From: Lytechinus variegatus
Lineage: Eukaryota; Echinodermata; Echinoidea; Temnopleuroida; Toxopneustidae
Assembly (NCBI RefSeq): GCF_018143015.1
Contig: NC_054757.1
Location: forward strand, 912,501 to 976,500
Length of the DNA: 64,000 bases
Direction: 5' to 3'
Under the pieces are notes generated by a model. The model was given only the letters and a program-made list of their open reading frames with translations. It did no database searches and was not told the DNA's origin. The position numbers and the translations under genes are program-made. Positions 22,727 through 34,400 of the stretch are shown here, piece by piece (positions within the stretch are counted from its first letter, which is position 1; each line of letters begins with the position of its first letter).

Positions 22727-22950
22727 ATAGATGAAAACATGTTACTGTGACCTTGACCTTTGACCAATTGACCTCAAAATGAATAGGCTTTCCTGGAATT
22801 AAAGGCTGGTATCATTCACACCAAATTATATGAGCCTAGAATAAATGGAAATATCACGTTTACGGATGGACAGACAGATGGATAGACAGACAGACACTGA
22901 GCGTGATACCATAATACCTCCCATCCCGTAGTGGGGCGGGCATATAATGA

Positions 22951-24508
22951 AAAATAAAACATCATTATCAATTACTCATTAACAGGTAAATATTATCAAT
23001 TATAATGATGGCTTTTCATACAATTTTGCTGTGCAGCAAAATCACACTTTTTCTTACAATAATGTGACTCGTAAAGCGCCAAATCCACTCTGTAGAGAGC
23101 TACATGTAGGAGTTAAATAAAAGAGATTAAACTTTTAATGATGGTAATTTTTCTTTCAAAGTATGTGCTTATATATTCATAAGCCTGCTGGCCACTGAAA
23201 TACACACAGCTGCAGGAGGTTTTTAGACTGAAATTTTCAATCTTGATCTCACTAATAAACCATGACAGAAAGTTATATCAATCTTTGACAAAACTTGACT
23301 CTACACTCGGGGAAACATCAAGCCAGAACACTGGAAAATTTCCTTTCTTCTGGTTCTTGGTGTAAAATCAAAATCAACTGTCTGTCAAATATTGCTGACT
23401 TGGTCTGTAGTATACTTCGCTGGCTCCTGCGAAAGGATTCTCATTATAACAAAAAATGTGTACACAAACCGCACCAATAAACCACACCTTCTCACAGCTA
23501 CTTTGTTAAACGTGTGTCCATGCCCCAAGTTCCAAGCACCAAATCCCCTGCTGAAACAGTCAAAGAGATTTGCATATCTTTCCCTTCACCAATTCGCATT
23601 CAGATTCACCCCTTTTATTTACTGCTCACATCAACACATGTTCGTTGAAGGTTCAAAGTTTGTTGACCTCAAATTTTGACATCTCATTAATAATTTTTCT
23701 TCTCAATTGTCAAGGCTCCACATTAACTTTTTTTGTGGCGGCCTGTTCTGCCCGCCAAGATCTTAATACGATTTTTTTCGTTGGCCTGATATGAAAGTTT
23801 GGTGGCCCAAAAAATATAAAGAAAAACATTAAAAATAAATAAAACAAACTTCTGAAGTACTAATTCTACAGCAACTACACTAAGTTACTTTCACTTTGTA
23901 TATCTTGTATATGAACCTTGTTTGCTGTTATTTTACTTTGCAAATTGATTTGTGGTTAAATATAAATTGTTCTATCATTGTTAATATGAAATGATTGAAA
24001 GAGAATAAATGAACTGTATTTTTCCCAGGTGTGGACTTTTTTTATCTCCATATAGACACACACTCATAATGGTAAAGTAAATTAATTATGCATAACAAAC
24101 TCAGTAGATCTATGCAAAACAATTATTTTTTCCTTTCTTCCTCTTTGAATCCAAAACCAAATCCAGTTTATTTTTGTTTTCTCTTTTATTATGCAGGAGA
24201 AAATCTGAAGGAGGCAGATTAACCTGAAGAAGAAAATCACAGAAAAATATGCTGCAAAATTAGAACAATGCATAAAAGAGGAAAGTAAAAAAACAAAAAT
24301 AATTTTCAAAAAGTATATTACAAAAAGAAAACAAAAATAATAAAAGAAAAAAGTGAAATAAAACAAAAGAAAAAAATGAAAGACCAGTTTAGATTTATTT
24401 AGATTTCTTACTCTTAGCAGCAACATATCGCATCTCCTTGAGTCTGTATAACAAGTTAGGCTGCTAGCGCATAGCTGGCTGCAATGGCATCAAGCAGTGT
24501 TCGTTTTG
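22951..24508. other. Intergenic, AT-rich
   Basis: No gene recognised. Open frames around 23,300-23,800 have no family resemblance and no splice support. Confidence 0.35.
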
Positions 24509-25496
24509 GTAACCCACCCGAGGGAGCTCCGCTCTGGCACGCTTCCCACGGGCAGGAGTAGACAGTGCAAAACGAGGGAGACACAGGACTGGGGTAGCAG
24601 ATTGGGGTCTCAATATTACTCACAGAATGGAACCTCTAAAAAAACAAAATATAGCCTCGGTCTCGATCGCCCATTTTATTTTGAAAGGAGAGGTATCGCG
24701 ACAGAACTTTTCGCACTCATTCAATGAACAAGGTTATAAATATAACCTTGTTCTCAGTTATATCTCCATGTGTAGCAAAATAAGGGTGGCAATGTTTGGC
24801 TTATTTTCTCTTTTTCTTTGGGGCAAATGCTTGATTTTTTTACAATGACAGTTTCCATTACACCTATTATTCATACAACTTGGCTCTTATTTAAATTTGA
24901 TTCTTTAAATCATTTTTTTTCTTAATTAAAAATAGAGATCAAAAAATGAAAATTTTCTTGCCATATTACTTTCCACCAATAGAGGGCGTACACAAATATA
25001 TGCCCAAAATTCAAGTTTTTGAGCGCTCTGGTGAATGAAAAAAATTATTCCAAAGTTATACTAGTTACTAATGAAAAATAAATTGCAACTGTATGGAAAT
25101 TAGTAATTTTGGTCACAAAAGTGATATTTTAATGATTTTTTAAAGTGTGTGCTCTGTACAACATTGGCATACCATAGTCCTACCTCTAGATTCCCCACGG
25201 CCACAGGCAGGGTGGTAGCACTAGCAGTGAACAAGTGACTTTTCGTTTTTTTTTTGAGGTCCCAGTCGACAGTCTGTGGCTGTGCCTCGATGTCAGGATT
25301 TGTGTGTCACGATAGACCTTCCTCCATATAATTGTAATCAGTGCATAATTTCTGTTTCAACATTTTATTAAGATTACTATTATTGAGACTCCCAATCTGC
25401 CCCCAGTGTCTCCCTCGTTTTGCACGGTCGACTCCTGCCTGGCTCCGGCCCGCTTCATTCACGGGCGGCGGAGCTCCCTGCCTGGGACTGGGTTAG
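24509..25496. mobile_element. DNA transposon-like element with ~100-bp inverted ends
   Basis: The left end includes GAGGGAGCTCCGC, GGCAGGAGT, GTGCAAAACGAGGGAGACAC, CAGATTGGG and TCTCAATA in that order. The right end carries the same words in reverse order and complement (TATTGAGA, CCCAATCTG, GTGTCTCCCTCGTTTTGCAC, ACTCCTGCC, GCGGAGCTCCC). The AT-rich middle has no transposase-like frame. Flanking bases GGTAA and TTAGG could include a 3-bp TAA/TTA target but this is unclear. Confidence 0.75.
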
Positions 25497-25877
25497 GGTA
25501 AAAAAGGAGATTCCCCGTGCCATTTTCCAACTTTTTTTAATGACGAATTGATTACATGCCGAATTCCCCGGTCTGAAGCTTACATAAACACCAACGCCTC
25601 GCTCTGATAATAAGATTAAGAAGAACACTAAAACTTTAAAGAAATCAACGTTTAAGTAACTCACCAAATCCAAATCAAAGGTCCCTGCAAGGCAAAGATC
25701 CTCCACGAAAAATTGACCAATTAATAAAAAAAACCACCCAGTTTTCCATTATTTAGCAGTAGCTGGCGCTCTGCATAATGATTCATTCATGTGCAACAGT
25801 GCAGTGTGTGAGCAGATTTATTTTATTCTTATTAGTAGTAGTACTACTACTACTACTACTTTTATGATAGGACAAAC
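25497..25877. other. Intergenic
   Basis: No gene seen. A (AGT)n/(ACT)n mini-palindrome lies at 25,832-25,860. The 8 bases GGACAAAC at 25,870-25,877 are the left target duplication of the next element. Confidence 0.4.
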
Positions 25878-26539
25878 CAGTGGCGTAGTTACGGGGGGGG
25901 GGCCTGGGGGCACGTGCCACCCTGAGATTTGGTGTGCCCCCCCCCCCAGGTGCCCCACTGAAAAATTGGCAGAGCAAAAAAAAAAAGAAAAAAGGGAGAA
26001 AGAGAAAAGGAAAAAAAAGGAAAAGAAGAATTAAGAAAGAAAGGAGAAAAAAATAAGAGGAGGAAGACGAGTGAATGAAGAGGGGAAGACTTGCAACAAC
26101 AAAAAATCTTTAATGTTACTATATAAAATTTTCGCGCCAGAATTGCCTGTTCGATGAGATTCATATCTTGCTCAATAGGCTGGTATGGAACAAGTTTTGA
26201 AGTCAATATACAAAACATATTTTAGCTCAGACATCGAGCTTTCATTATTTCCATTTACAAATTTAAGTGCTCTCTCTGTAAATGTCTGTTTTATGGTCTA
26301 TAAATCAGCATTTTAAGCTCACGCTGCGTGGTCACATTGTTTGATTAGCCAAGTTACGATTGTCTGCGTGTATTCCATAATGTTCTATCAAAACAAATGT
26401 AAGTTCAGAATGCCCATATTCTAGGTCTAAATCTAAAACATGCGCGATAGCCTACATGTTCTTTAATGAAAATGTACTTAAATTATCCAGTTTCACATCA
26501 GAATATCGATTGTCTGCCCACGCTTCACGATCGCATTAT

Positions 26540-26706
26540 TATGCTCGGAGAAAAATACACTAATTATACCGATGCTTTAGAAGTGTGTTCTTTACAATCT
26601 TTATCTGAAAGACGAAAACAATTGTGTATGAACTTTGCTGTATCCCTTGCCAACAGTCCACTTTGTAACCATTGGCTACCTATGAACAACGATTTTGATT
26701 ACTCAT
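26540..26706 (+). mobile_element. LINE ORF2 C-terminal fragment, part 1
   Basis: The plus-strand frame contains YTDALEVCSLQSLSERRKQL followed by CMNFAVSLAN and NHWLP, matching the conserved tail of non-LTR retrotransposon ORF2 (pattern LESL-RR--LC--FA------WFP). It is 5'-truncated near 26,540 and split at 26,707 by a DNA transposon; it resumes at 27,816. Confidence 0.75.
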
Positions 26707-27815
26707 CAGGCGCGGATCCAGGAGCTAGGGGCCGAGCCGGCCCCGGCCCCCCTATTTTTTGACAACTTGCAAAAAAAGTGTACTCTTTATCTTGATAGAA
26801 ACTACGAAAAACAGAAAGAAAGGTAAGAAAGAGGTATTTTATCCATGATGGGTAATTTACAGCCTCGTAACGACCGGCCCGACTCCGAAAGGATACCCCA
26901 AAAAAGATGAGGGGAAGAATTGGAAAAAAGACTTTATATAAAATTTTTCGCTCGCGCTTCGCGCTCGCATTGCCTGTGTAATGAATCCCATTCAAGAGGG
27001 TTAAATGACACTAATATATAACCAATATATATATACAATATATCCAGTTCTGATATCAATTTGCACACACATTTTTTTAGCTCGCACATCAAGCTTTCAT
27101 TATTTTGTTTGATTTAAACAAATTGTTAATGTGTATCAAAATGTTCAGCTCGCGCTGCGCGCTCGCATTGCTTGATTTGTGAGAAACCTATGCTCTTTGG
27201 AAATTCTTACAAAAATTTCTCAAAATGCTCCTTTATCATGTCAGTATATCAAAAAATTAAGCTCATGCTTCGTGCTCGCATTTAATTGTTTGAGACACAC
27301 AGCCTGTTTATTTAAATAAAAACGCGCTTAGACTGTTCATTTTTTTCAGGTCGGAATATCAGAAATTTTGAACTCGCGCTTCGCACTCTCATTATTTAAT
27401 TGGTGATACTTGTATCCTCTTCATTAATCACTAAAAACAGTCCTAATTGAGTCACTTTTCACGTTACTATATGATAAAATTTCGGCTCGCGCTTCGCACT
27501 CGCATTGTTTAGTCGGATACTTATCTTTGTTCATGATTATAAAAACTGCTCTGAATCTTCAGTTCTAAGGACATAAAATATCAAAGATTTTTAGCTCGCG
27601 CTTCGCGCTCGCGTCATATATTAAGACCACATGAGATGCCTTATATTGTTTATAGCAATAAATACTAACATATACTTAAAACTTCAGTCTTTAGTTAGGA
27701 CTACCCCCTGAAAAACCAACAAAAAAAGCCAGATTGTAGCGGCCAATCAAAAAAATGTTGATCAAAATATTTCAGACCCCCCCCCCCCTATTGGCGAAAG
27801 CTGGATCCGCCCCTG
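26707..27815. mobile_element. Non-autonomous DNA transposon, 5-bp target duplication (1.1 kb)
   Basis: Ends CAGGCGCGGATCCAG and CTGGATCCGCCCCTG are inverted partners; CTCAT occurs directly outside each (26,702-26,706 and 27,816-27,820). It cuts the LINE reading frame, which resumes exactly on the other side. The interior has at least six copies of a ~110-bp unit marked by CTCGCGCTTCGCGCTCGCA (near 26,949, 27,148, 27,261, 27,372, 27,485, 27,593). A hAT group with 5-bp duplications is the likeliest home. Confidence 0.85.
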
Positions 27816-28990
27816 CTCATTGAGGAAAAGACCTAAATATCGTCAGTTTCATTGTAAAACCAAACGTTTCCTAAACAGCCCATTACCTTACTTTATAAAT
27901 TTATTAAACGCTAACTTGAAATAAGTTTGTGTTGTTCCTTGATATAGCTAGTTACCCGGTTGATATACATAGGTCTACAAACATCTACTGTGCAAGTTGT
28001 GTTTTGCTAATATATCGCGCCTAATACTAATTTGTTATTATTATTAGCTCACAAGCTTCAGATGAAAATTTTACAATTTTTAGAACTTTTTAAACTCAAA
28101 CACAATTGAATAGGTTTACAGGTTTTTATTAGTCATGATTTTAATGCATGTATTTCACATTGTAACAACTAAAGGGAAACAATGTTTGTTTTTTATGCCA
28201 ATAATTTACTCATTTTTATTGAGATTTCTCATGTGGTGGAAGATATGTTATTTTACAAACTGCGTCATTCTTCAAATTTTAAGTAAGCGTTCTCAGGATT
28301 GAGCAGGACGGTTTCTTGGGACGGGCGACCACTCACCCCCCCCCCCATGGTTCTTCCTTTTTTTTTTATCTGTATGCTTAATAAGTGCAAGGTGCGAGGG
28401 GTGACTGCTGGGTTGGTGGGTGCAGTTGTTTGATCTAACGTGCTTATTGTTGTTGGATGAATGAGGAGTGTGGTATGAATGTGAATGTTTTTTTTGTTTT
28501 GTTTTGTAAGAGATTGTTTGTCGGCCCTATTAATGTATAGCTCCAGTGAGGTTAGCTGACCCTAAGTTCCGCCTGAGCGATGGATTTGAATAACCAATTC
28601 CATTGCCCAGGTTGAATGGTGTTGTTGAGGAATTGGCATTCCCTGGCTGGAGCTGTGCATTGAACTTGACTGCTCGCTCGTCCCCAGACACCCTCCTGTC
28701 TTTAGTTATTTTGTTACTTGCTTAAATCTACGTTTATATTGTTTGAATTTGAGTAGCGAGGTTCGTCAATAAGCATTCTTCCACCACCACCACCTTTCAG
28801 TCTTCTATTTGTTCTTTTGTTAAGTTGCATTATATTTTCTTAATCATTTCAAGTTTTGATGTTTTTAAATCAGCTATTTATATATGTATATACCTGTAAA
28901 TTGTACACAATTCAGCCTTTTGGCTGCAACGCGTGGCTGCAACGTGCAATGATTTTGAATAATATGAATAAAATTCAATTCAATTATTAA
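27816..28990 (+). mobile_element. LINE ORF2 end and 3' UTR, part 2
   Basis: Right after the inserted element the frame reads LRKRPKYRQFHCKTKRF then NSPLPYFINLLN and stop, the standard last residues of many LINE ORF2 proteins. A ~1 kb 3' UTR follows, ending near AATAAAATTCAATTCAATTATT, a short-repeat tail as LINEs have. A possible target duplication is ATTATTATG near 26,532 against ATTATTAATG near 28,984. Confidence 0.7.
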
Positions 28991-29534
28991 TGATACTCAA
29001 TTAACTATATCCTATTTATGATTTACAAAATATGAATAGAATGTCCTGCTTTTAGGTGTAAAATCTCAATTGTTTAGTTACATACCTATCCCATTTATTA
29101 ATACAAAAAGTGTTTAGAATGACCATTTGTCTAGGTCGGAATGTCAAAAAAAATTGCTCGCGCTTCGCGCTCACATTAGTAAAATATATACCGTTGTGGG
29201 TAACTGTAAGCCCTTAACAGGTCCCTTTTCGATAATGCTAGAACTGTTAATAAAAATTTCTACTCGCGCTTGGCGTTCGCAGTAACCATCTAGTTACCTA
29301 CCATCTTGTTCAGGATCACACATAACATTGCCCAGAATATTAAATTTTCAGGACAAAATACTCGAAAGTAAAAAAAATCGCTCGCGCTTCGCGCTCGCAC
29401 TTTTTATAAGGCTCATGAGATTATTTTATGTTTATGTTGTTTTATAAGAATAAAACTAAGAAGTGACTGATCAGGAAAAATTTCGGGCTCTGTCCCCTAT
29501 AGGCAAAAGTCGGATCCACCATTTTGACACATAC

Positions 29535-29673
29535 CAGGGGCCGCGGAACGGTCTTCAAAGTGGGGGCTGACCATGCAAAAAATCGCAATCCTATGGTCAT
29601 TTTTACATTTTTGTACACGGTTTTGGAAAAAAGTGGGGGCTGAAGCCCCCCCCCCCCACTTCCGCGGACCCTG
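29535..29673. mobile_element. Tiny hAT-like element (139 bp)
   Basis: CAGGGGCCGCGGAA at the left and TTCCGCGGACCCTG at the right are inverted; AGTGGGGGCTGA occurs twice inside. It lies in the right subterminal part of the 3.85 kb hAT-type element. No clean target duplication was seen. Confidence 0.6.
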
Positions 29674-29739
29674 CATGCACACACACCAGAAAAATCGTGC
29701 CCCCCAAAAAAAAATCCTAGCTACGCCACTGGGACAAAC

Positions 29740-30507
29740 TGGCTTACAATGATTATATTGGCATATTAGATTGTAAGCATTGCACATTCGTAAATTGCTA
29801 ATTAAAGCTACATCATAGGATCCTATTCGTATGCAAACCGCAAAAAGGTAAAAAACGAGACTTTCACATTTCAAATTACTTTCAAATGTTCCATTCATTC
29901 GGATAGCTCTCTTATTGTGCATGCTCCGCATGCTACTCCCCCTTCACTTTAAAATTTCTCGCACCACTAAAGAGAACAACATCCTCAATTTGGAATTTGA
30001 AGTTCTTAATCCGACTCGCCCTTATTTGGGTCGGAGAAAATATAATTTTGATGATTTGCAATTTTCCAGACGAGTCAACAGCCTATCCTAGCTAGCACTA
30101 CACAATACAAAACCAGGTCAGCTTGTAGCAATTTTTCATATACGCCAGCAGGTCGATTACGAGTAACAGATTTTCATATACGTGCGTGGATATCGGTTTT
30201 TAGGCTATAGGCCTATTTTTATACAACACTCAACAATTAACATTATGATGTTTTAAAGTTATTATATTTTGCCCAAATTTAATTGTTATAAAAAGAAAAG
30301 AGCATCCTCAACAAATCTTGATGAAAAAGCATCGAATCATAGTCAAATCATTATCCGTCCCGTCCCTTTATTGAAAATTGCAGCAGTATGTATGAAAACC
30401 TTATCATTAACCCTTGGTCTAGGTCTACTTGAGCGGTCATGCATCTGGAAAAGATTTATGTTGTAATTACAGATTTCTTATGTAGATTAAGAAAATATAA
30501 TACTGTA
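29740..30507. other. Intergenic
   Basis: No gene or bounded repeat recognised. Confidence 0.35.
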
Positions 30508-31368
30508 GGGGAAGGCGGGGTAAGTTGAGCATAGGGGCAAGTTAATTGAGCCACCACCCCCAGGCCAATAATGAATGAGTCAGACATTATGGTGGTGTCA
30601 TGTATTGATGACCCATTACATAACCCTTGACCCCACCACATTGTTTTCAACTTTGAAACAAATAGTACTTTTTTAGATAGAAAAATGCCAATTTCAGCCA
30701 AAAAAGTAAAAAAGGGTATGAAATAGATCAATGCTTTTTTCACACACACGTCTTTCAATATAATAAAGAAATAAGAACAATATTGTTAGTCCAGGTATAG
30801 ATTCTCATTCTTGTCATGGTCTTTTACAAGACGGATGCATAAAAAATGTGTGGATGTCAAAATATTGCACTAAGGTCGGAATGGGGTAAGTTGTGCCAAA
30901 CAACACGGGGCAAGTTGAGCCATGGTAATTCTTATGGTAATGTATAATAAGAAAAACAAACAAACCTTAAAAAGTCATTGATATGCAGGCAGAAAGGAGC
31001 AAATTCACATGACAGTTCTTTTACTTGAAGAGGATGTTAGTATTTACGGCGAATTAGCAAGTGAAAAGACTTAAAATAAAAAAATTACATGCTGGTTCTT
31101 CCCGCATAGATTTTGTACATAGTTTTTGTGGCTCAGCTTACCCCACAGGGGGGCACAACTTACCCCATATATGGGGCAAGTTAAGCCATTTGACATTGTT
31201 TTTTTTTCAAAGGTCACATTGACTTTAAATGTGGGGGTAGAAAGTTATATATAGGTGAAAATATTTCCCAAGACTCAAATTTAAAGGCAAGGTACTTTTT
31301 TCTACAATATTATTGGTCATATCAATTCTAACATGCAAAATGTGTCACAACTTACCCCGCCTTCCCCT
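30508..31368. mobile_element. TA-flanked MITE with GGGGTAAGTTG repeats (861 bp)
   Basis: The left end GGGGAAGGCGGGGTAAGTTG and its inverted partner at the right (CAACTTACCCCGCCTTCCCC) are perfect over 20 bases. TA lies outside both ends, as for Tc1/mariner-type insertion. Internally the word GGGGTAAGTTG(A/T)GCC or its complement recurs several times (about 30,537, 30,886, 30,907, 31,134, 31,152, 31,173). Noncoding. Its right end is 66 bases from the foldback element. Confidence 0.78.
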
Positions 31369-31426
31369 ACTTGTGTTTGTATGTGGATCTAACATTTCTC
31401 AGTTTCATGCATACTGCAAGGGCGTA

Positions 31427-31434
31427 GATGATTT
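31427..31434. repeat. Left target-site duplication GATGATTT
   Basis: Identical to the 8 bases at 47,120-47,127 just outside the other end of the foldback element. Confidence 0.75.
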
Positions 31435-34400
31435 GGGGTCCACCCGCCAGTCATAAGGACCACTGGTCATAATACCCGCTAGTTATAAGGACCGCTAGTC
31501 ATAATAGTCATAAGGGTCGCTATTCATAAGGGGCTTTGTTCATAGAGGTCGCAAGTCATAATCAACGATGGGGTTCGCCATTCATAATCAAACAAGAGGG
31601 TCGCTAGTCATAATAAAGGAAGAGGGTCGCCAGTCATAAGGAGGAAAAGGGTTCGTTGATCATAAGGGTCGCCATTCATAATAGTGGATGAGGGTCGCCA
31701 GTCATAATAGTAGAAGGGGTTCGCCAGTCATAATGGTAGATGAGGGTCGTTAGTCATAATAGTAGATGGGGTTCGCCAGTCATAATAATGGATGAGGGTC
31801 GCCAGTCATAATAGTAGAAGGGGTTCGCCAGTCATAATGGTAGATGAGGGTCGCTATTCATAATAGTAGAAAGGGTTCGCCAATCATAATAATGGATGAG
31901 GGTCGCCAGTCATAATAGTAGAAGGGGTTCGCCAGTCATAATGGTAGATGAGGGTCGTTAGTCATAATAGTAGATGGGGTCCGCCAGTCATAATAATGGA
32001 TGAGGGTCGCCAGTCATAATATTAGAAGGGGTTCGCCAGTCATAATGGCAGATGAGGGTCGCTAGTTATAATAGTAGATGGGGTTCGCCAGTCATAATAA
32101 TAGATGAGGGTCGCCAGTCATAATATTAGAAGGGGTTCGCCAGTCATAATGGCAGATGAGGGTCGCTAGTCATAACAGTAGATGGGGTTCGCCAGTCATA
32201 ATAATAGATGAGGGTCGCCAGTCATAATATTAGAAGGGGTTCGCCAGTCATAATGGCAGATGAGGGTCGCTAGTCATAATAGTAGATGGGGTTCGCCAGT
32301 CATAATGGTAGATGAGGGTCGCTATTCATAATAGTAGAAAGGGTTCGCCAGTCATAATAATGGATGAGGGTCGCCAGTCATAATAGTAGAAGGGGTTCGC
32401 CAGTCATAATGGTAGATGAGGGTCGTTAGTCATAATAGTAGATGGGGTTCGCCAGTCATAATAATGGATGAGGGTCGCCAGTCATAATAGTAGAAGGGGT
32501 TCGCCAGTCATAATGGTAGATGAGGGTCGTTAGTCATAATAGTAGATGGGGTCCGCCAGTCACAATAATGGATGAGGGTCGCCAGTCATAATAGTAGAAG
32601 GGGTTCGCCAGTCATAATGGTAGATGAGGGTCGTTAGTCATAATAGTAGATGGGGTTCGCCAGTCATAATAATGGATGAGGGTCGCCAGTCATAATATTA
32701 GAAGGGGTTCGCCAGTCATAATGGCAGATGAGGGTCGCTAGTCATAATAGTAGATGGGGTTCGCCAGTCATAATAATAGATGAGGGTCGCCAGTCATAAT
32801 ATTAGAAGGGATTCGCCAGTCATAATGGCAGATGAGGGTCGCTAGTCATAATAGTAGATGGGGTTCGCCAGTCATAATAGTGGATGAGGGTCGCTATTCA
32901 TAATAGTAGAAAGGGTTCGCCAGTCATAATAATGGATGAGGGTCGCCAGTCATAATATTAAAAGGGGTTCGCCAGTCATAATGGTAGAAGAGGGTCGCTA
33001 GTCATAATAGTAGAAGGGGTTCGCCAGTCATAATGGTAGATAAGGGTCGCTATTCATAATAGTAGAAAGGGTTCGCTAGTCATAATAATAGATGAGGGTC
33101 GCCAGTCATAATAGTTGAAGGGGTACGCCAGTCATAATGGTAGATGAGGGTCGCTATTCATAATAGAAGAAAGGGTTCGCCAGTCATAATAATGGATGAG
33201 GGTCGCCATTCATAATCAAACAAGAGGGTCGCTAGTCATAATAAAGGAAGAGGGTCGCCAGTCATAAGGAGGAAAAGGGTTCGTTGATCATAAGGGTCGC
33301 CATTCATAATAGTGGATGAGGGTCGCCAGTCATAATAGTAGAAGGGGTTCGCCAGTCATAATGGTAGATGAGGGTCGCTATTCATAATAGTAGAAAGGGT
33401 TCGCCAGTCATAATAATGGATGAGGGTCGCCAGTCATAATAGTAGAAGGGGTTCGCCAGTCATAATGGTAGATGAGGGTCGTTAGTCATAATAGTAGATG
33501 GGGTTCGCCAGTCATAATAATGGATGAGGGTCGCCAGTCATAACATTAGAAGGGGTTCGCCAGTCATAATGGCAGATGAGGGTCGCTAGTCATAATAGTA
33601 GATGGGGTTCGCCAGTCATAATAATAGATGAGGGTCGCCAGTCATAATATTAAAAGGGGTTCGCCAGTCATAATGGCAGATGAGGGTCGCTAGTCATAAT
33701 AGTAAATGGGGTTCGCCAGTCATAATAGTGGATGAGGGTCGCTATTCATAATAGTAGAAAGGGTTCGCCAGTCATAATAATGGATGAGGGTCGCCATTCA
33801 TAATAGTAGAAGGGGTTCGCCAGTCATAATGGTAGATGAGGGTCGTTAGTCATAATAGTAGATGGGGTCCGCCAGTCATAATAATGGATGAGGGTCGCCA
33901 GTCATAATATTAGAAGGGGTTCGCCAGTCATAATGGCAGATGGGGGTCGCTAGTTATAATAGTAGATGGGGTTCGCCAGTCATAATAATAGATGAGGGTC
34001 GCCAGTCATAATATTAGAAGGGGTTCGCCAGTCATAATGGCAAATAAGGGTCGCTAGTCATAACAGTAGATGGGGTTCGCCAGTCATAATAATAGATGAG
34101 GGTCGCCAGTCATAATATTAGAAGGGGTTCGCCAGTCATAATGGCAGATGAGGGTCGCTAGTCATAATAGTAGATGGGGTTCGCCAGTCATAATGGTAGA
34201 TGAGGGTCGCTATTCATAATAGTAGAAAGGGTTCGCCAGTCATAATAATGGATGAGGGTCGCCAGTCATAATAGTAGAAGGGGTTCGCCAGTCATAATGG
34301 TAGATGAGGGTCGTTAGTCATAATAGTAGATGGGGTTCGCCAGTTATAATAATGGATGAGGGTCGCCAGTCATAATATTAGAAGGGGTTCGCCAGTCATA

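Larger units (their letters stand above)
21950..22950 (+). repeat. Tandem repeat, ~150-bp unit, DR1-bearing, split by a SINE and a MITE
   Basis: Three copies start near 21,965, 22,125 and 22,740 and share the block GTGACCTTGACCTTTGACC - CTCAAAAT - ATAGGCTTCCTGG - ACACCAAATTATATGAGCCTA. The second copy is interrupted by a SINE (22,253-22,535) and a MITE (22,544-22,726). The block ends in a GACAGACAGA tract followed by GATACCATAATACCTCCC. TGACCTTTGACC occurs at 22,134 and 22,754. Confidence 0.75.
25878..29731. mobile_element. Non-autonomous hAT-type element (3.85 kb, with nested insertions)
   Basis: The left end CAGTGGCGTAGTTACG and the right end CTAGCTACGCCACTG are inverted. GGACAAAC lies directly outside each end (25,870-25,877 and 29,732-29,739), a perfect 8-bp duplication. 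TIRs beginning CAGTGGCGTAG with 8-bp duplications are typical of hAT elements. Subterminal DNA carries poly-G/C runs, GA-rich tracts and ~110-bp-spaced copies of CTCGCGCTTCGCGCTCGCA. No transposase is seen. It contains a LINE 3' end, itself interrupted by another element. Confidence 0.9.
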
